A DNA stretch of 64,000 bases from Agathobacter sp. (GCA_017409825.1 JAFQRZ010000018.1:1-64000), one strand, 5' to 3'. Counted from the stretch's first letter, positions 42,790 to 51,955 are shown. The notes: generated from the sequence alone by a model not told the origin. Program-made: numbers and translations.

Positions 42790-44271
42790 TTACCCCTTGT
42801 ACCCCATAATTAATAAATAAAAATCATTCTTTGGCTGTAAACAGGTTTCCTGCAAAAGTGCAAACTCCTTCTGCAGACGTAGCTGTTTTTTCACAAAGCC
42901 AATCTCATTCGTATACATAATAATCACAGCATCTTTGGTCAAATGCGTCTTTGCTTTCTCAAAAAATGCACCATAAAACGCATCCATTTCCTGCTTACTT
43001 TTCATACCTCTTAACGGCATATTCGTCACGATTTCGTTAAACAAATACTCATGCTTGAAATCCATAAAATCACGATGAATATAGTTTACACGCATACCTG
43101 CTGCTTCGGTATTTTCTCTCGCATAAGCAATCGCTTCTCCATAGATATCCGTACCATACATTTCTCTGGCAGGCACCTTTTTGTTTCGCTCGATTAACAT
43201 AGTCCCCACTCCACAAAATGGGTCCATAATCTGTGCATCTTCTTTCAAATAATCCTTCGCAAGCTCCATGATTAAAGCTGCAGTCGAAGGATGAATGGAT
43301 GCTGCTATCGCATTCTTGCGATAATCAAAACGTGGATTCTTTATCGTCAAAAGACGCAAGCAAGGGAAGAATAAACCATCCTTGTTTGCAATCAAACGAA
43401 GCTCTACTTCATAATCGCTGGTAGAATTGATAAGCTGTCCCTTAGACAGGCTTTCCAGCTCTGTCGCAAGCTTTCTGGTAAATACACTACGTTTTTCCAA
43501 ATCCATTGCGCTCTTACATTCGATACGGAAATAGTACTCACCATCCTCTTTATGAACACTGTTCAATAACTCAAGAATATTGCTATCCCAAATCGCTTTT
43601 GCAGCTTCCACTGGATTGTCTGACAAATAACCTTCGATGTTCAATGGAAATACCATTTCACGATAGGTACGAAGCTGCATCAGTTTCTCTAACTGCTCCG
43701 TTTCGACCAGCACTCCCAAAGGATGTACACTTGCAACACCACAATCAATCGTTCTGCGAATCGTTTCACGCTGCGTACGATTCGTAACCAAAAGCACCTT
43801 TACCTTTTTATCTTTGATATCCGGTGTGTGACGACGAATGCCTTCTTCGCGTATCACGAGCTTTCGAAGTGCTCGGATTTCTTCATCCACATGCTTTTTA
43901 TTTTCTGGTTCAGGTTCTGTTTCCAACAGTTTTGCCAATGCTTCCTTCCATGCCGCAAGCTTGTCCCCTGTATCTAATTCTGCCAATGCCTGCAAATAAG
44001 ATGCACGAACAAACAAGGTCTGTTCCGATACATAGGCTTCATACAATGCCTCTAATGCATTCTGATACACCAAATCGCCCAATAAAAGTGCGGCATTCTT
44101 TCGGGTCTTAGCATCCTCATGTTTGAGGAAGGATAAAAACAAGTCCTCTTGCTCCATCACCTGTTTCAGAACCATTGCCTTTTTATCCACTTCTTTTACC
44201 ATCTGGCGAAGCGCACTCAAATTTGCTCTTATATTATTATGTTCTGTTAATTCCTTTAAAATCTTTTCCAA
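42790..44271 (-). CDS. HEAT-repeat fused class I methyltransferase (UPF0020/TRM11-like)
   Basis: A 493-residue protein with N-terminal helical HEAT-like repeats (about 1-150: KHEDAKTRKNAALLLGDLVY), a middle alpha/beta domain, and a C-terminal Rossmann methyltransferase (about 300-490). The SAM motif is IMDPFCGVGTMLIERN (about 340-355). Motif IV, normally N/D-P-P-Y in N-methyltransferases of RNA or DNA, reads TNMPLRG here. The likely substrate is RNA or protein, but the NMPL variant leaves it open. It is in an operon-like series: amidase gene 18 bp upstream, GGDEF-EAL gene 4 bp downstream. Confidence 0.8.
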   Translation of the reverse strand: MEKILKELTEHNNIRANLSALRQMVKEVDKKAMVLKQVMEQEDLFLSFLKHEDAKTRKNAALLLGDLVYQNALEALYEAYVSEQTLFVRASYLQALAELDTGDKLAAWKEALAKLLETEPEPENKKHVDEEIRALRKLVIREEGIRRHTPDIKDKKVKVLLVTNRTQRETIRRTIDCGVASVHPLGVLVETEQLEKLMQLRTYREMVFPLNIEGYLSDNPVEAAKAIWDSNILELLNSVHKEDGEYYFRIECKSAMDLEKRSVFTRKLATELESLSKGQLINSTSDYEVELRLIANKDGLFFPCLRLLTIKNPRFDYRKNAIAASIHPSTAALIMELAKDYLKEDAQIMDPFCGVGTMLIERNKKVPAREMYGTDIYGEAIAYARENTEAAGMRVNYIHRDFMDFKHEYLFNEIVTNMPLRGMKSKQEMDAFYGAFFEKAKTHLTKDAVIIMYTNEIGFVKKQLRLQKEFALLQETCLQPKNDFYLLIMGYKG

Positions 44272-44289
44272 AAGAGTACCTCTTTCGTA

Positions 44290-45006
44290 TTATTTTTTGA
44301 CACCATTTTCGTCGATATACTTTTCTACATCCAATTTAAAATCTTCCCAGGCACTTTCGTGCTCTACGAAATACTTCGGACATATCTTTCCGGTAACATC
44401 ATAATGACGTATGATGTCCTCTATCTTCAAATCATATTCTCCAACCAGCCATGCCACTAAATGAACCAGAGAATCGTATGTCTTCTCATTGAATCTCCCC
44501 GCATCATTATCGATACAGCATTCAATCGAAATTGTATCCGCATTTCGCTCATTGGAAGCATACGCAATTTCCTCCAAAGGGATACATTGGATAATCTCTC
44601 CAGATAAACCTATGATGTAATGACTGCTCGCCTTCGTAATTTTCGACTCCTTCAAGCCTTCGAAATAATTGCGGTTCTGCATGGCAGTCGTTCCTGGATT
44701 ACCTGTATAATGCACAACAATGCCATTTACCTTTTCTAACTTCGTCCCCGGACGTGAATATTCATTCACTGTCAAAAGCTGAGGATTGACCACTGGAGCA
44801 TCTTCTACTCTCTGCATCAGCACGCCTTCCTTGCTGGCTTCCTTTTCATTCGCTTTCGCCTTTAAAAAGATGGCTGCAATCGACAGAAAGCTAATTACCA
44901 CTGCCGAACAAAGAGCCACATGCCACAAAAGCTTTCTTCTTCTCTGACGCCTTCTGGCACGAAGTCTTTCTTTTTTCAATTCATTTACTCGTTCAAAATT
45001 TTCCAA
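44290..45006 (-). CDS. Membrane-anchored N-acetylmuramoyl-L-alanine amidase (Amidase_2)
   Basis: A 238-residue protein with an Arg/Lys-rich cytoplasmic N-terminus (RRRQRRRK), one membrane helix (about 28-50) and an Amidase_2/PGRP-type domain (about 75-225). The zinc ligands are visible: His in VVHYTGNPGT, His in IIRHYDVTGK, Cys in ICPKYF. It cleaves the MurNAc to L-Ala bond of peptidoglycan on the outer face. It follows sdaAA by 17 bp and may be co-transcribed with the serine dehydratase genes. Confidence 0.9.
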   Translation of the reverse strand: MENFERVNELKKERLRARRRQRRRKLLWHVALCSAVVISFLSIAAIFLKAKANEKEASKEGVLMQRVEDAPVVNPQLLTVNEYSRPGTKLEKVNGIVVHYTGNPGTTAMQNRNYFEGLKESKITKASSHYIIGLSGEIIQCIPLEEIAYASNERNADTISIECCIDNDAGRFNEKTYDSLVHLVAWLVGEYDLKIEDIIRHYDVTGKICPKYFVEHESAWEDFKLDVEKYIDENGVKK

Positions 45007-45023
45007 TTTATGATTTGCAGCAA

Positions 45024-45893
45024 CTATAATGAGGTGATACGTTCTCTCATTTCTATACCTGTTGGAGTCGCTGCAAGCCCTCCTGTTCCTGTTTCTCTTA
45101 CGTTTTCTGGCATCGCTCTGCCGACTGCACGCATCGCATCAAATACTTCATCTGGTGGAATCTTACTAATCATGCCCGCCAACACCATATCGCAGGAGGT
45201 CAAAGCATTTACCGCACCTACGACATTACGTTTGACACATGGTACCTCTACCAAACCCGCTACCGGGTCGCAGGCAAGTCCCAATAAATTCTTCATCGCA
45301 ATTGCTGCCGCGTGTGCGATACCACTTGCATCTGCACCATTCAAGTATGCAATCGCACCTGCTGCCATGGATGATGCAGAACCGATTTCCGCCTGACATC
45401 CACCTGCTGCACCTGCTAAAAATGCACGATGTGCAATGACACCACCGATACCCGCTGCGACAAACATCGCCTCTGTCATCTGCTCATCGGTATATCCTTT
45501 TTCTTCCTGTACCGTGATAAAAACGGCTGGAATAACACCACAGGAGCCCGCTGTTGGTGCTGCAACGATACGTTTCATACATGCATTGGATTCACCCATT
45601 TTAATGGCACGTTCAATCACACGTCCGATGAAATCACCGCAAACCAATTTGCCTGCAATTCTCGCATCGTGTACCTTTTTACCATCCGTACCAACCAAAC
45701 CACTTCGTGACATAAGCGTATCTTCATAGGCCTTGTCCGATTCTTTCATAACTTCATACATGCGTTTCATTCTGTTGAAGGACTCTTCCTCTGAAATATC
45801 CAATTCCACACAGTCATCCTGCATGACTATTTTCCAAAATGGCAGATTTTTCTCTTTCTCTGCTACGATAATATCTTCCAATGATTTAAACAT
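45024..45893 (-). CDS. sdaAA: L-serine dehydratase, iron-sulfur-dependent, alpha subunit
   Basis: A 289-residue catalytic subunit converting L-serine to pyruvate and ammonia with a 4Fe-4S cluster. Family motifs include MSRSGLVGTDGKK, RIVAAPTAGSCGVIPAVF (about 107-124, with a cluster Cys), GGCQAEIGSASSMAAGA and LACDPVAGLVEVPCVKRN. Length is normal for the split two-subunit form. It lies 12 bp after sdaAB, with which it forms the functional heterodimer. Confidence 0.95.
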   Translation of the reverse strand: MFKSLEDIIVAEKEKNLPFWKIVMQDDCVELDISEEESFNRMKRMYEVMKESDKAYEDTLMSRSGLVGTDGKKVHDARIAGKLVCGDFIGRVIERAIKMGESNACMKRIVAAPTAGSCGVIPAVFITVQEEKGYTDEQMTEAMFVAAGIGGVIAHRAFLAGAAGGCQAEIGSASSMAAGAIAYLNGADASGIAHAAAIAMKNLLGLACDPVAGLVEVPCVKRNVVGAVNALTSCDMVLAGMISKIPPDEVFDAMRAVGRAMPENVRETGTGGLAATPTGIEMRERITSL

Positions 45894-45905
45894 GATTTTC
45901 CTCTC

Positions 45906-46565
45906 CTACTTTAAGCTTAAGTATGTAACACGAACGATTCCATTTAATCCCTCTAATGCACCTACCACATCTTCTGGAACCTCTTTATCACATTCGATAA
46001 CCATTACAGCATCTTCCCCTCTTCTGGAACGATACAACTGCATTGCACCGATATTGATATTCTCTTCTGCAAGGAAAGTCGTTACCTGCTGCACCTGTCC
46101 TGGAATATCCTTGTTGCGGATAACTAATGTAGGATGATCCCCGCCAAAACTTACGGCAAGTCCATCAATCTCTGTGATTTCGATACGTCCCCCACCAATC
46201 GAGCAGGCTACGATTTCACGATGTCTGCCATTCTTTCCATCTAATACCAGTTTCACACTGTTTGGATGCACATCTCCCAAATCAATTGGGAAAAATCCAT
46301 ACGCCATCTCTCGAATATCCGCTTCTGCATAACTACGTGGAATCCGTGCGTCGTCTACGGGCATCCCCATAAGCCCCGCCAACAACGCCTTATCTGTACC
46401 ATGTCCTTTTCCTGTCAACTGGAACGAACCATGGAAATAAATCTTCGCAACCTTGATATCACTGCCTACGAGTTTTCTCGCCACATTCCCAATTCGCACT
46501 GCCCCCGCTGTGTGAGAACTGGATGGTCCAACCATAACTGGCCCAATAATATCGAATAAATTCAT
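45906..46565 (-). CDS. sdaAB: L-serine dehydratase, iron-sulfur-dependent, beta subunit
   Basis: A 219-residue subunit starting MNLFDIIGPVMVGPSSSHTAGA, the family's usual N-terminus. The ATG at 46565 follows GGTGGGG; the frame extends 14 codons further upstream but without homology or better SD. The N-terminal part is the SDH beta domain and the C-terminal ~75 residues form an ACT domain (VIRNKDIPGQVQQVTTFLAE) that may bind serine as regulator. It is the first gene of the sdaAB-sdaAA-(amidase) unit. Confidence 0.95.
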   Translation of the reverse strand: MNLFDIIGPVMVGPSSSHTAGAVRIGNVARKLVGSDIKVAKIYFHGSFQLTGKGHGTDKALLAGLMGMPVDDARIPRSYAEADIREMAYGFFPIDLGDVHPNSVKLVLDGKNGRHREIVACSIGGGRIEITEIDGLAVSFGGDHPTLVIRNKDIPGQVQQVTTFLAEENINIGAMQLYRSRRGEDAVMVIECDKEVPEDVVGALEGLNGIVRVTYLSLK

Positions 46566-46680
46566 AAACCCCACCTTCACTTTCCACTGTGTCATGTAAA
46601 AGGGCACAGTTTTCCATAATCTATCAATTTATTGTACCACATTACAATATAATTATCACTAAAAAAATAAATGATTTCAT

Positions 46681-46770
46681 TAAGAATTGAGACTTTCTAT
46701 ATACTACGAAATCAGCCTGCTATAATTTAGCAGGCTGATTTCATACTTTATGAGTGTCCCTCAATTCTTA
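46681..46770. repeat. Nested inverted repeat / possible terminator or MITE
   Basis: Outer arms TAAGAATTGAG (46681-46691) and CTCAATTCTTA (46760-46770) are exact complements. They enclose a strong inner hairpin GAAATCAGCCTGC / GCAGGCTGATTTC (46708-46742). It lies 20 bp past the stop of the BlaR1-like gene. It may simply terminate that gene, but the perfect outer ends are also what a tiny transposon relic would show. Confidence 0.7.
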
Positions 46771-46789
46771 TTCAAATGTATTATCATAA

Positions 46790-49486
46790 TCAATCTATTG
46801 ATTGCCAATCTATCATATTGCCCAATCGTTCAAGGCGGTAGACACCATCTTTTTCAATCAAGATGTGGTAGAAATTACCAGGGGACCCTTGGGCTATGAA
46901 TGAAATCAAGCCATCTTCTGTAACAGGTTCGCCCACATCTATAGCTTCCTGCATGGTTACTAAATCAGAGCCTTCGTATGCATAATATCCTTTCAAAAAA
47001 GTTATCAGCCACATATCTTCGGAAATTGGAACCAGCTCTTGTTCTGGTATTGCATAATCTGTGATTACATAAGAACGATAATCTGATTCTACCATTCTTG
47101 CTTGTATCATCTTCTCAATCATTTTGTACAAAGCATCGCTCTCATCTTCTCCTACACCAGCACGATAGAAAATCACATCACAGCTTGCAGGCACACCACA
47201 GCCTATGGCATTTGGACCATGGGTGCAATTATCAATTCTTTGCAGCTTACTTCCATCATATTCCGTATACCACTGAGAATAATCACTTGAAAGCTGTGTT
47301 TCAAACCAGCCCTTAACTACATCATAATTCGAAAAATACTCCCAATACAATGTCAGCTCCCATTTCTCAATTCCAACCTGAGAATATTCCATATCAACTG
47401 CATCATAAAACTCCTTTACTTGGTCATCTTCATTTCTTGCCCATACATAATCGTAATATGTATTTGCAGGAGTTTCCTCTTCTTCTGAAATGATATAGTC
47501 TGGAGTTGACACATCATAAGATACCAATATCATCGCATTCTCAATCCAAGGCTCAAATCCCGCTTTAAATTGCGGAACTACATCCTCTCTCCGTTGTCCC
47601 TCTTGCCAATACTCCCATCTAAATGGGTCACAACAAAAACTCACTTTATCACTCTGCACCACAACCATTTCAGTGTTTTCTAAACACATTACCGAGTAGG
47701 CATAATCTGCTAATCCCCACATTTCGTACATCTTCGAATATACAAGGTAATCCTTTCCATCTTTTTCGGATAATACAAAGGTGCCGTTTTCGGAGTGTGA
47801 ACTTGCCGCAACATCACTAGTATATACAGGTTCCGAATCATACATCTTATCTTTATTGCCCGTAAACACCTTAATATAGGCTCCATTATGAGCCACATCC
47901 AACACAGCCCGGCCTTCTTCTGCCACGGTCATGACTTTTACCAAATCATCGTATCCATCATGATTCAAATCCGCCGTAGTTTCATAGATACATTGTTCGT
48001 ACTTTTTCTGCGCACTTTGATCCGATTCCGTAATAGGCACCTTCCCTTTTTCATTTACCGTATCCACGATGTAATGCCAAAGCTCTGGACTGTCGATAAT
48101 CAAAGACTTACCACCTGGGGCGAATTTCGGCATTTTGGTAGAACCACCATAAAGAACAGTTCCATCCTCTAAACATTTCAGAATCACTTCATCTCCACCA
48201 CTTAAGAAATAAAGGTGATATTCTTCATATTCACCCACCGTCTGCTTTCTACGATAACAATCTTCTTCTGGAATTGCACGCAACAACTCACATAACTTTC
48301 CAAATTCTTCCTGAGTTGGATAATAATATAATTCCGTAGGCGCAAGTCCTTTGTTTATTCTAAAATGTTGAAATTGTGCACTATTTATCGTATCCGCCCA
48401 TTCCGAGAAACTCGCATACTCTTGCTTTGCTCCTGTAAAGGTCCATGCGATTACCGCTTGGAAAATAAATACCAACAAAACAATTGTAATTACCGCCATC
48501 TTTGGTTTCTTGGCAATCAAGGCGATACGTTCTTTGATACTCTTTCCACTACCTGTCATGGTGGTAGCTGTAATTAAAACAGCCGGTCGTTTTTCACAGG
48601 TTAAACCAATCAGTGTACGCCCATAAGCTGCTCGCTCTGTTTCTCCTAAGCGTTCAATCGTAGCTTCATCACATGCCAGTTCTGCATCATTACGAGAAAG
48701 AAATGCTGCACACCAAACCAATGGATTGTACCAATGAAGTATCAGACAAATCACCCGCACCGTCGACCACAAAAAATCATAGTGACGATAATGTGTGCTC
48801 TCATGCTCCAATACATGACGCAGACACGCCTTATTATCCATAACTTCTTTGGTTACATAAACCGAAGGCTCAATCCACCCGTATAAGCAAGGAGTCTCTA
48901 CGACCTCCGTCTGATATACTGGAATTATATTTGCCACATAAGGCGACTTAAATCCTAAGCCTGTATCCTCTAAAACCTCGCCAACCACACCAAGGTATAC
49001 CCTGCTTTTTTTCAATTTCCAGAAAAACTGCAAATTCGTTGCAACGAACCAAAGTCCCAGCACTACCATCCCTGCAATCCAAATCATCTGCAGGATTTCT
49101 TCTGGCGTATATCCGCCACGCATGGTATCTAGCACTTCATCCTCTATCGTTTCCGATAGGTCCGCCTCTGGAATCTGATTGATATCGATGCCCTGCTCAT
49201 AATATTTATCTGCAACACTATCAAAAGCTTCCTCATAACTCATATTAGGAAGTGGTGCCTGCACAAACTCTTCCATCTGCTGACCTTCTACCGTATCTGC
49301 GGCAGAATCCAGCCAGTTGCCGATACTCATTGCTGTTTCCCCGAACGAAAACGGATACAACAAACGAATCAACACCAGAAGCCACAAACCATACTGCAAA
49401 CGCAGGCTGATTTTTCCCTTTAACACAAAACGAAGTGCTATCACAATCAAAATAAGTAGCGAAGAGGTAATTATCCAATTCAACAT
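46790..49486 (-). CDS. BlaR1/MecR1-like M56 metalloprotease sensor
   Basis: An 898-residue membrane protease. Four or so N-terminal helices flank the M56 zinc site HVLEHESTHYRHYD (HESTH, about 227-231), with downstream NDAELACDEATIERLG. A further helix (about 340-362) leads to a large extracellular part. That part is not a penicillin-binding domain: no SxxK/KTG motifs are seen, and one segment reads DLNHDGYDDLV, an FG-GAP/calcium-loop-like element. In the BlaR1 paradigm, signal binding outside triggers the protease to inactivate the BlaI repressor. It overlaps nothing and starts 2 bp after blaI. Confidence 0.88.
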   Translation of the reverse strand: MLNWIITSSLLILIVIALRFVLKGKISLRLQYGLWLLVLIRLLYPFSFGETAMSIGNWLDSAADTVEGQQMEEFVQAPLPNMSYEEAFDSVADKYYEQGIDINQIPEADLSETIEDEVLDTMRGGYTPEEILQMIWIAGMVVLGLWFVATNLQFFWKLKKSRVYLGVVGEVLEDTGLGFKSPYVANIIPVYQTEVVETPCLYGWIEPSVYVTKEVMDNKACLRHVLEHESTHYRHYDFLWSTVRVICLILHWYNPLVWCAAFLSRNDAELACDEATIERLGETERAAYGRTLIGLTCEKRPAVLITATTMTGSGKSIKERIALIAKKPKMAVITIVLLVFIFQAVIAWTFTGAKQEYASFSEWADTINSAQFQHFRINKGLAPTELYYYPTQEEFGKLCELLRAIPEEDCYRRKQTVGEYEEYHLYFLSGGDEVILKCLEDGTVLYGGSTKMPKFAPGGKSLIIDSPELWHYIVDTVNEKGKVPITESDQSAQKKYEQCIYETTADLNHDGYDDLVKVMTVAEEGRAVLDVAHNGAYIKVFTGNKDKMYDSEPVYTSDVAASSHSENGTFVLSEKDGKDYLVYSKMYEMWGLADYAYSVMCLENTEMVVVQSDKVSFCCDPFRWEYWQEGQRREDVVPQFKAGFEPWIENAMILVSYDVSTPDYIISEEEETPANTYYDYVWARNEDDQVKEFYDAVDMEYSQVGIEKWELTLYWEYFSNYDVVKGWFETQLSSDYSQWYTEYDGSKLQRIDNCTHGPNAIGCGVPASCDVIFYRAGVGEDESDALYKMIEKMIQARMVESDYRSYVITDYAIPEQELVPISEDMWLITFLKGYYAYEGSDLVTMQEAIDVGEPVTEDGLISFIAQGSPGNFYHILIEKDGVYRLERLGNMIDWQSID

Positions 49487-49488
49487 AA

Positions 49489-49872
49489 TCAGTTCCCTCC
49501 TTCCATATCTTTTAGCATCGCATACAACTCATCAATCTCAGCCTTCGAAAGCGCCTGCTTTTTCGTTATCGCAGAAAGCATCAGGCTGATGCTGCCATTG
49601 TATACGCGTTCCAGAAAATCCTCCGTTTCCTGTAATGCCGCATCCTCACGGCTTACGATTGGGTGGAACAATTTTTTCTTACCTTTGCTGTCACTTGCTA
49701 TTGCGCTCTTTTCCTCCAAACGTCGCAGAAGTGTCAGCGTCGTACTACGATTCCAGCCCATACGTTTTTCTAACAGTTCCGTTGCTTCACGTCCTGTCAT
49801 GCAACCATTTTCCCACAAGCATTCCATCACATTCCATTCTGCACTTGTAAGATTGATATGGTTATTTTCCAT
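49489..49872 (-). CDS. BlaI/MecI/CopY-family repressor
   Basis: A 127-residue winged-helix repressor starting MENNHINLTSAEWNVMECLW; the upstream ATG at 49893 adds seven residues without homology. The family core GREATELLEKRMGWNRSTTLTLLRRLEEKSAI is the DNA-binding wing-helix, followed by a C-terminal dimerisation helix. It should bind the palindromes at 49898-49958 and repress itself and the M56 sensor gene 2 bp downstream. Confidence 0.92.
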   Translation of the reverse strand: MENNHINLTSAEWNVMECLWENGCMTGREATELLEKRMGWNRSTTLTLLRRLEEKSAIASDSKGKKKLFHPIVSREDAALQETEDFLERVYNGSISLMLSAITKKQALSKAEIDELYAMLKDMEGGN

Positions 49873-49897
49873 ATTGTTCCTCCCCCTTTTCACAATC

Positions 49898-49958
49898 TGT
49901 TTACTTCTGTAAACAAATTATAGCACCTAGTGTTTACATTTGTCAACACTAGGTGCTA
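49898..49958 (-). promoter_or_regulatory. Promoter with two BlaI-type operators
   Basis: Minus strand: TTGACA (49946-49941), 18 nt, TATAAT (49922-49917). One palindrome, TGTTTAC TTCT GTAAACA (49898-49915), lies just downstream of the -10. A second, longer inverted repeat (49921-49958, arms TAGCACCTAGTGTT / AACACTAGGTGCTA) spans -35 to -10. TGTTTACA/TGTAAACA cores fit the TACA..TGTA BlaI-family operator. Confidence 0.85.
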
Positions 49959-49964
49959 TTCCCC

Positions 49965-50729
49965 TTATCTCATCTTATTCCATACAAATAAAATTCCATA
50001 TATCACAGGCTGATGCAGCATGTAAATAATTAAAGAATTACGCCCTACCCAGCCCAATGGCTGGCAAATGGACTTTGCCATGATTTCTTTCGTCGTTGTC
50101 TTTCCTCGTCCCGCTTTTCCCTTGAACACGACACTATAGGTAAAATATCCTACTGCATACATAAAAAACCAAGGAAGCAGTGAAAAGTAATCCGTCGACC
50201 AAAAGCCTAACTGCGTAAAGCCAAGATATGTTCCAAATAAACTACTGTACAACACATCTGGCAATTCAACCATTTTCATGCCCGCGAAACCCAAGTATCC
50301 ATCATTCACTGGATACACAAATAAGAAAATCACAAAGCTTGCAATCGCCCCCAGCCAAGGGTTGATTTTCTGGAACACTTTGTGGCATGGAATCATCAAA
50401 AGCATACACGAACCAAGCAAAGTCAGCACCCCAAAAATCACGCGAGAATCCGGCATAAAGATAAGCGTCACCACCGTAATCAAAAGACCTGCACCAAATA
50501 CTTCCAGTCCTCGTTTTAAGTTATGCTTGCTCATCTGCCAGCAAAATCCAGAGATAAAAATAAAACTCCAGCATCCCCACTGCTGCCAGATATGTGCAAA
50601 ATCTGAACGAAACCACTGCCAGTTTTGCCCAAATATATATACCAAATCCCAAATTCCGTGATAAATAATCATATTCACAATCCAAAAGCCACGATATTCA
50701 TCGATCAAATGTAGTCTCTTTGTTTTCAT
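49965..50729 (-). CDS. DUF1624-type membrane protein (heparan-acetyltransferase-like)
   Basis: A 254-residue polytopic membrane protein of the DUF1624 family. It starts with RLHLIDEYRGFWIVNMIIYHGIWDL (the conserved R-D-x-x-R-G near the N-terminus and the His in the first helix), followed by about seven helices. Relatives are predicted membrane acyltransferases. It is divergent from trxA, sharing the spacer with the TGTGAC palindrome at 50775. Confidence 0.8.
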   Translation of the reverse strand: MKTKRLHLIDEYRGFWIVNMIIYHGIWDLVYIFGQNWQWFRSDFAHIWQQWGCWSFIFISGFCWQMSKHNLKRGLEVFGAGLLITVVTLIFMPDSRVIFGVLTLLGSCMLLMIPCHKVFQKINPWLGAIASFVIFLFVYPVNDGYLGFAGMKMVELPDVLYSSLFGTYLGFTQLGFWSTDYFSLLPWFFMYAVGYFTYSVVFKGKAGRGKTTTKEIMAKSICQPLGWVGRNSLIIYMLHQPVIYGILFVWNKMR

Positions 50730-50774
50730 GCTTTATCCTCTTTTCTTTTCATAAGAATTATATTATCATTGAAC

Positions 50775-50789
50775 TGTGACAAAGTCACA
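50775..50789. promoter_or_regulatory. TGTGAC-AAA-GTCACA palindrome in divergent promoter region
   Basis: A perfect 15-bp inverted repeat between the DUF1624 gene and trxA. A -10-like TATACT (50810-50815) on the plus strand places it close to the -35 position of trxA. It resembles CRP/FNR-family sites (TGTGA..TCACA) but with a 5-bp instead of 6-bp centre. Confidence 0.6.
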
Positions 50790-50892
50790 TTCTTTTTCCA
50801 AATTTATGATATACTATATTTTGTAAACAAGATGTGTTATGATACTTTTAAATCACACATACGAATTTGATTATAAAAAAGGAGAATAAATT

Positions 50893-51210
50893 ATGGCAGA
50901 AGTAATTTTAACAAAACAGAATTTTGAAGCAGAAGTATTAAATAGTGATATTCCAGTATTGGTAGATTTCTGGGCGAGCTGGTGTGGACCATGCATGATG
51001 CTCTCTCCAGTAATTGCAGAACTTGCAGAAGAATTGGAAGGCAAAGTGAAGGTTGGAAAAGTGAATGTAGATGAACAGAACGAACTCGCTATGGAGTATC
51101 GTGTTGCCAGCATTCCTACTCTTTTACTCTTCAAGAATGGCAAATTAGAAAAGACTTCCGTTGGTTTCATGCCAAAGCAGGAAATCATCGCAAACCTCGG
51201 ATTAAATTAG
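50893..51210 (+). CDS. trxA: Thioredoxin
   Basis: A 105-residue thioredoxin with active site FWASWCGPCMML (CGPC at about residues 30-33), the cis-Pro loop RVASIPTLLLFKNG, and full normal length. It reduces protein disulfides using thioredoxin reductase. SD AAGGAG precedes ATG. It is a single-gene unit on the plus strand with its own terminator; no trxB is nearby. Confidence 0.97.
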   Translation: MAEVILTKQNFEAEVLNSDIPVLVDFWASWCGPCMMLSPVIAELAEELEGKVKVGKVNVDEQNELAMEYRVASIPTLLLFKNGKLEKTSVGFMPKQEIIANLGLN

Positions 51211-51218
51211 ACATGCAA

Positions 51219-51252
51219 AAATGCTCAGGAAATTAATTTCCTGAGCATTTGT
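51219..51252. terminator. Bidirectional terminator after trxA and the KdpE-like gene
   Basis: AAATGCTCAGGAAATT / AATTTCCTGAGCATTT followed by GTTTTATT. It sits between the convergent trxA and response-regulator genes. Confidence 0.85.
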
Positions 51253-51253
51253 T

Positions 51254-51955
51254 TTATTCCTCACTGATTCTATAACCTACACCAAGCTCATTGATAATAT
51301 ATTTATTATCCCCTGGTTTGGAACCAAGTTTTTTGCGAATATTCGCCATATTTACCTGAAGCTTTTTTACACCGCCGTCGTCAGTTGGTCCCCATATTTT
51401 GCGGATGATTGCCGCATAAGTAAGTACCTTCCCTGGATTCTGCGAAAGAATTTCTAAAATATTGTATTCGGTTCTCGTTAATCGAATTTCTTCACCTGCA
51501 ATATATACCAAACGTCTTGCATAATCGATTTCCATGTCATGCAAACGGAATTTTCCATCCAATACACTTTCAATTTCAGAAGAACGTCTGTTACGAAGTG
51601 CAGCACGCACTCTTGCCAAAAGCTCTGCATTTCCAAATGGTTTGGTAATATAGTCATTCGCCCCCAAATCCAAAGCCAAAACCTTATCATTTTCATCACT
51701 ACGAGCAGAAACGACAAGAATTGGAGTTGCATCTGTCTTGCGAACCTCTTTGATGTATTCGAGACCGTCTCTATCTGGAAGTCCTAGATCTAAAATAACC
51801 AAATCTGGTACATAGGATAATGTCATCATAATCGCATCTCGACAGGTTCCTACGGACACAACCTGAAATCCGTTTGTAGTCAAACTTGTTTCTAATAAAT
51901 TACAAATATTCGCTTCATCTTCAATTACCAATATCTTATATTTATTATTACTCAT
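51254..51955 (-). CDS. kdpE: OmpR-family response regulator, KdpE-like
   Basis: A 233-residue regulator. The receiver domain has the phospho-Asp in LVILDLGLPDRDG (about 56) and ANDYITKPFG. The winged-helix DNA-binding domain (about 135-230) has RLTRTEYNILEILSQNPGKV and RKKLGSKPG. The sequence is most like KdpE, which controls potassium uptake. It overlaps the kinase gene by 8 bp. No kdpFABC genes lie in the window, so targets are elsewhere or different. Confidence 0.88.
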   Translation of the reverse strand: MSNNKYKILVIEDEANICNLLETSLTTNGFQVVSVGTCRDAIMMTLSYVPDLVILDLGLPDRDGLEYIKEVRKTDATPILVVSARSDENDKVLALDLGANDYITKPFGNAELLARVRAALRNRRSSEIESVLDGKFRLHDMEIDYARRLVYIAGEEIRLTRTEYNILEILSQNPGKVLTYAAIIRKIWGPTDDGGVKKLQVNMANIRKKLGSKPGDNKYIINELGVGYRISEE

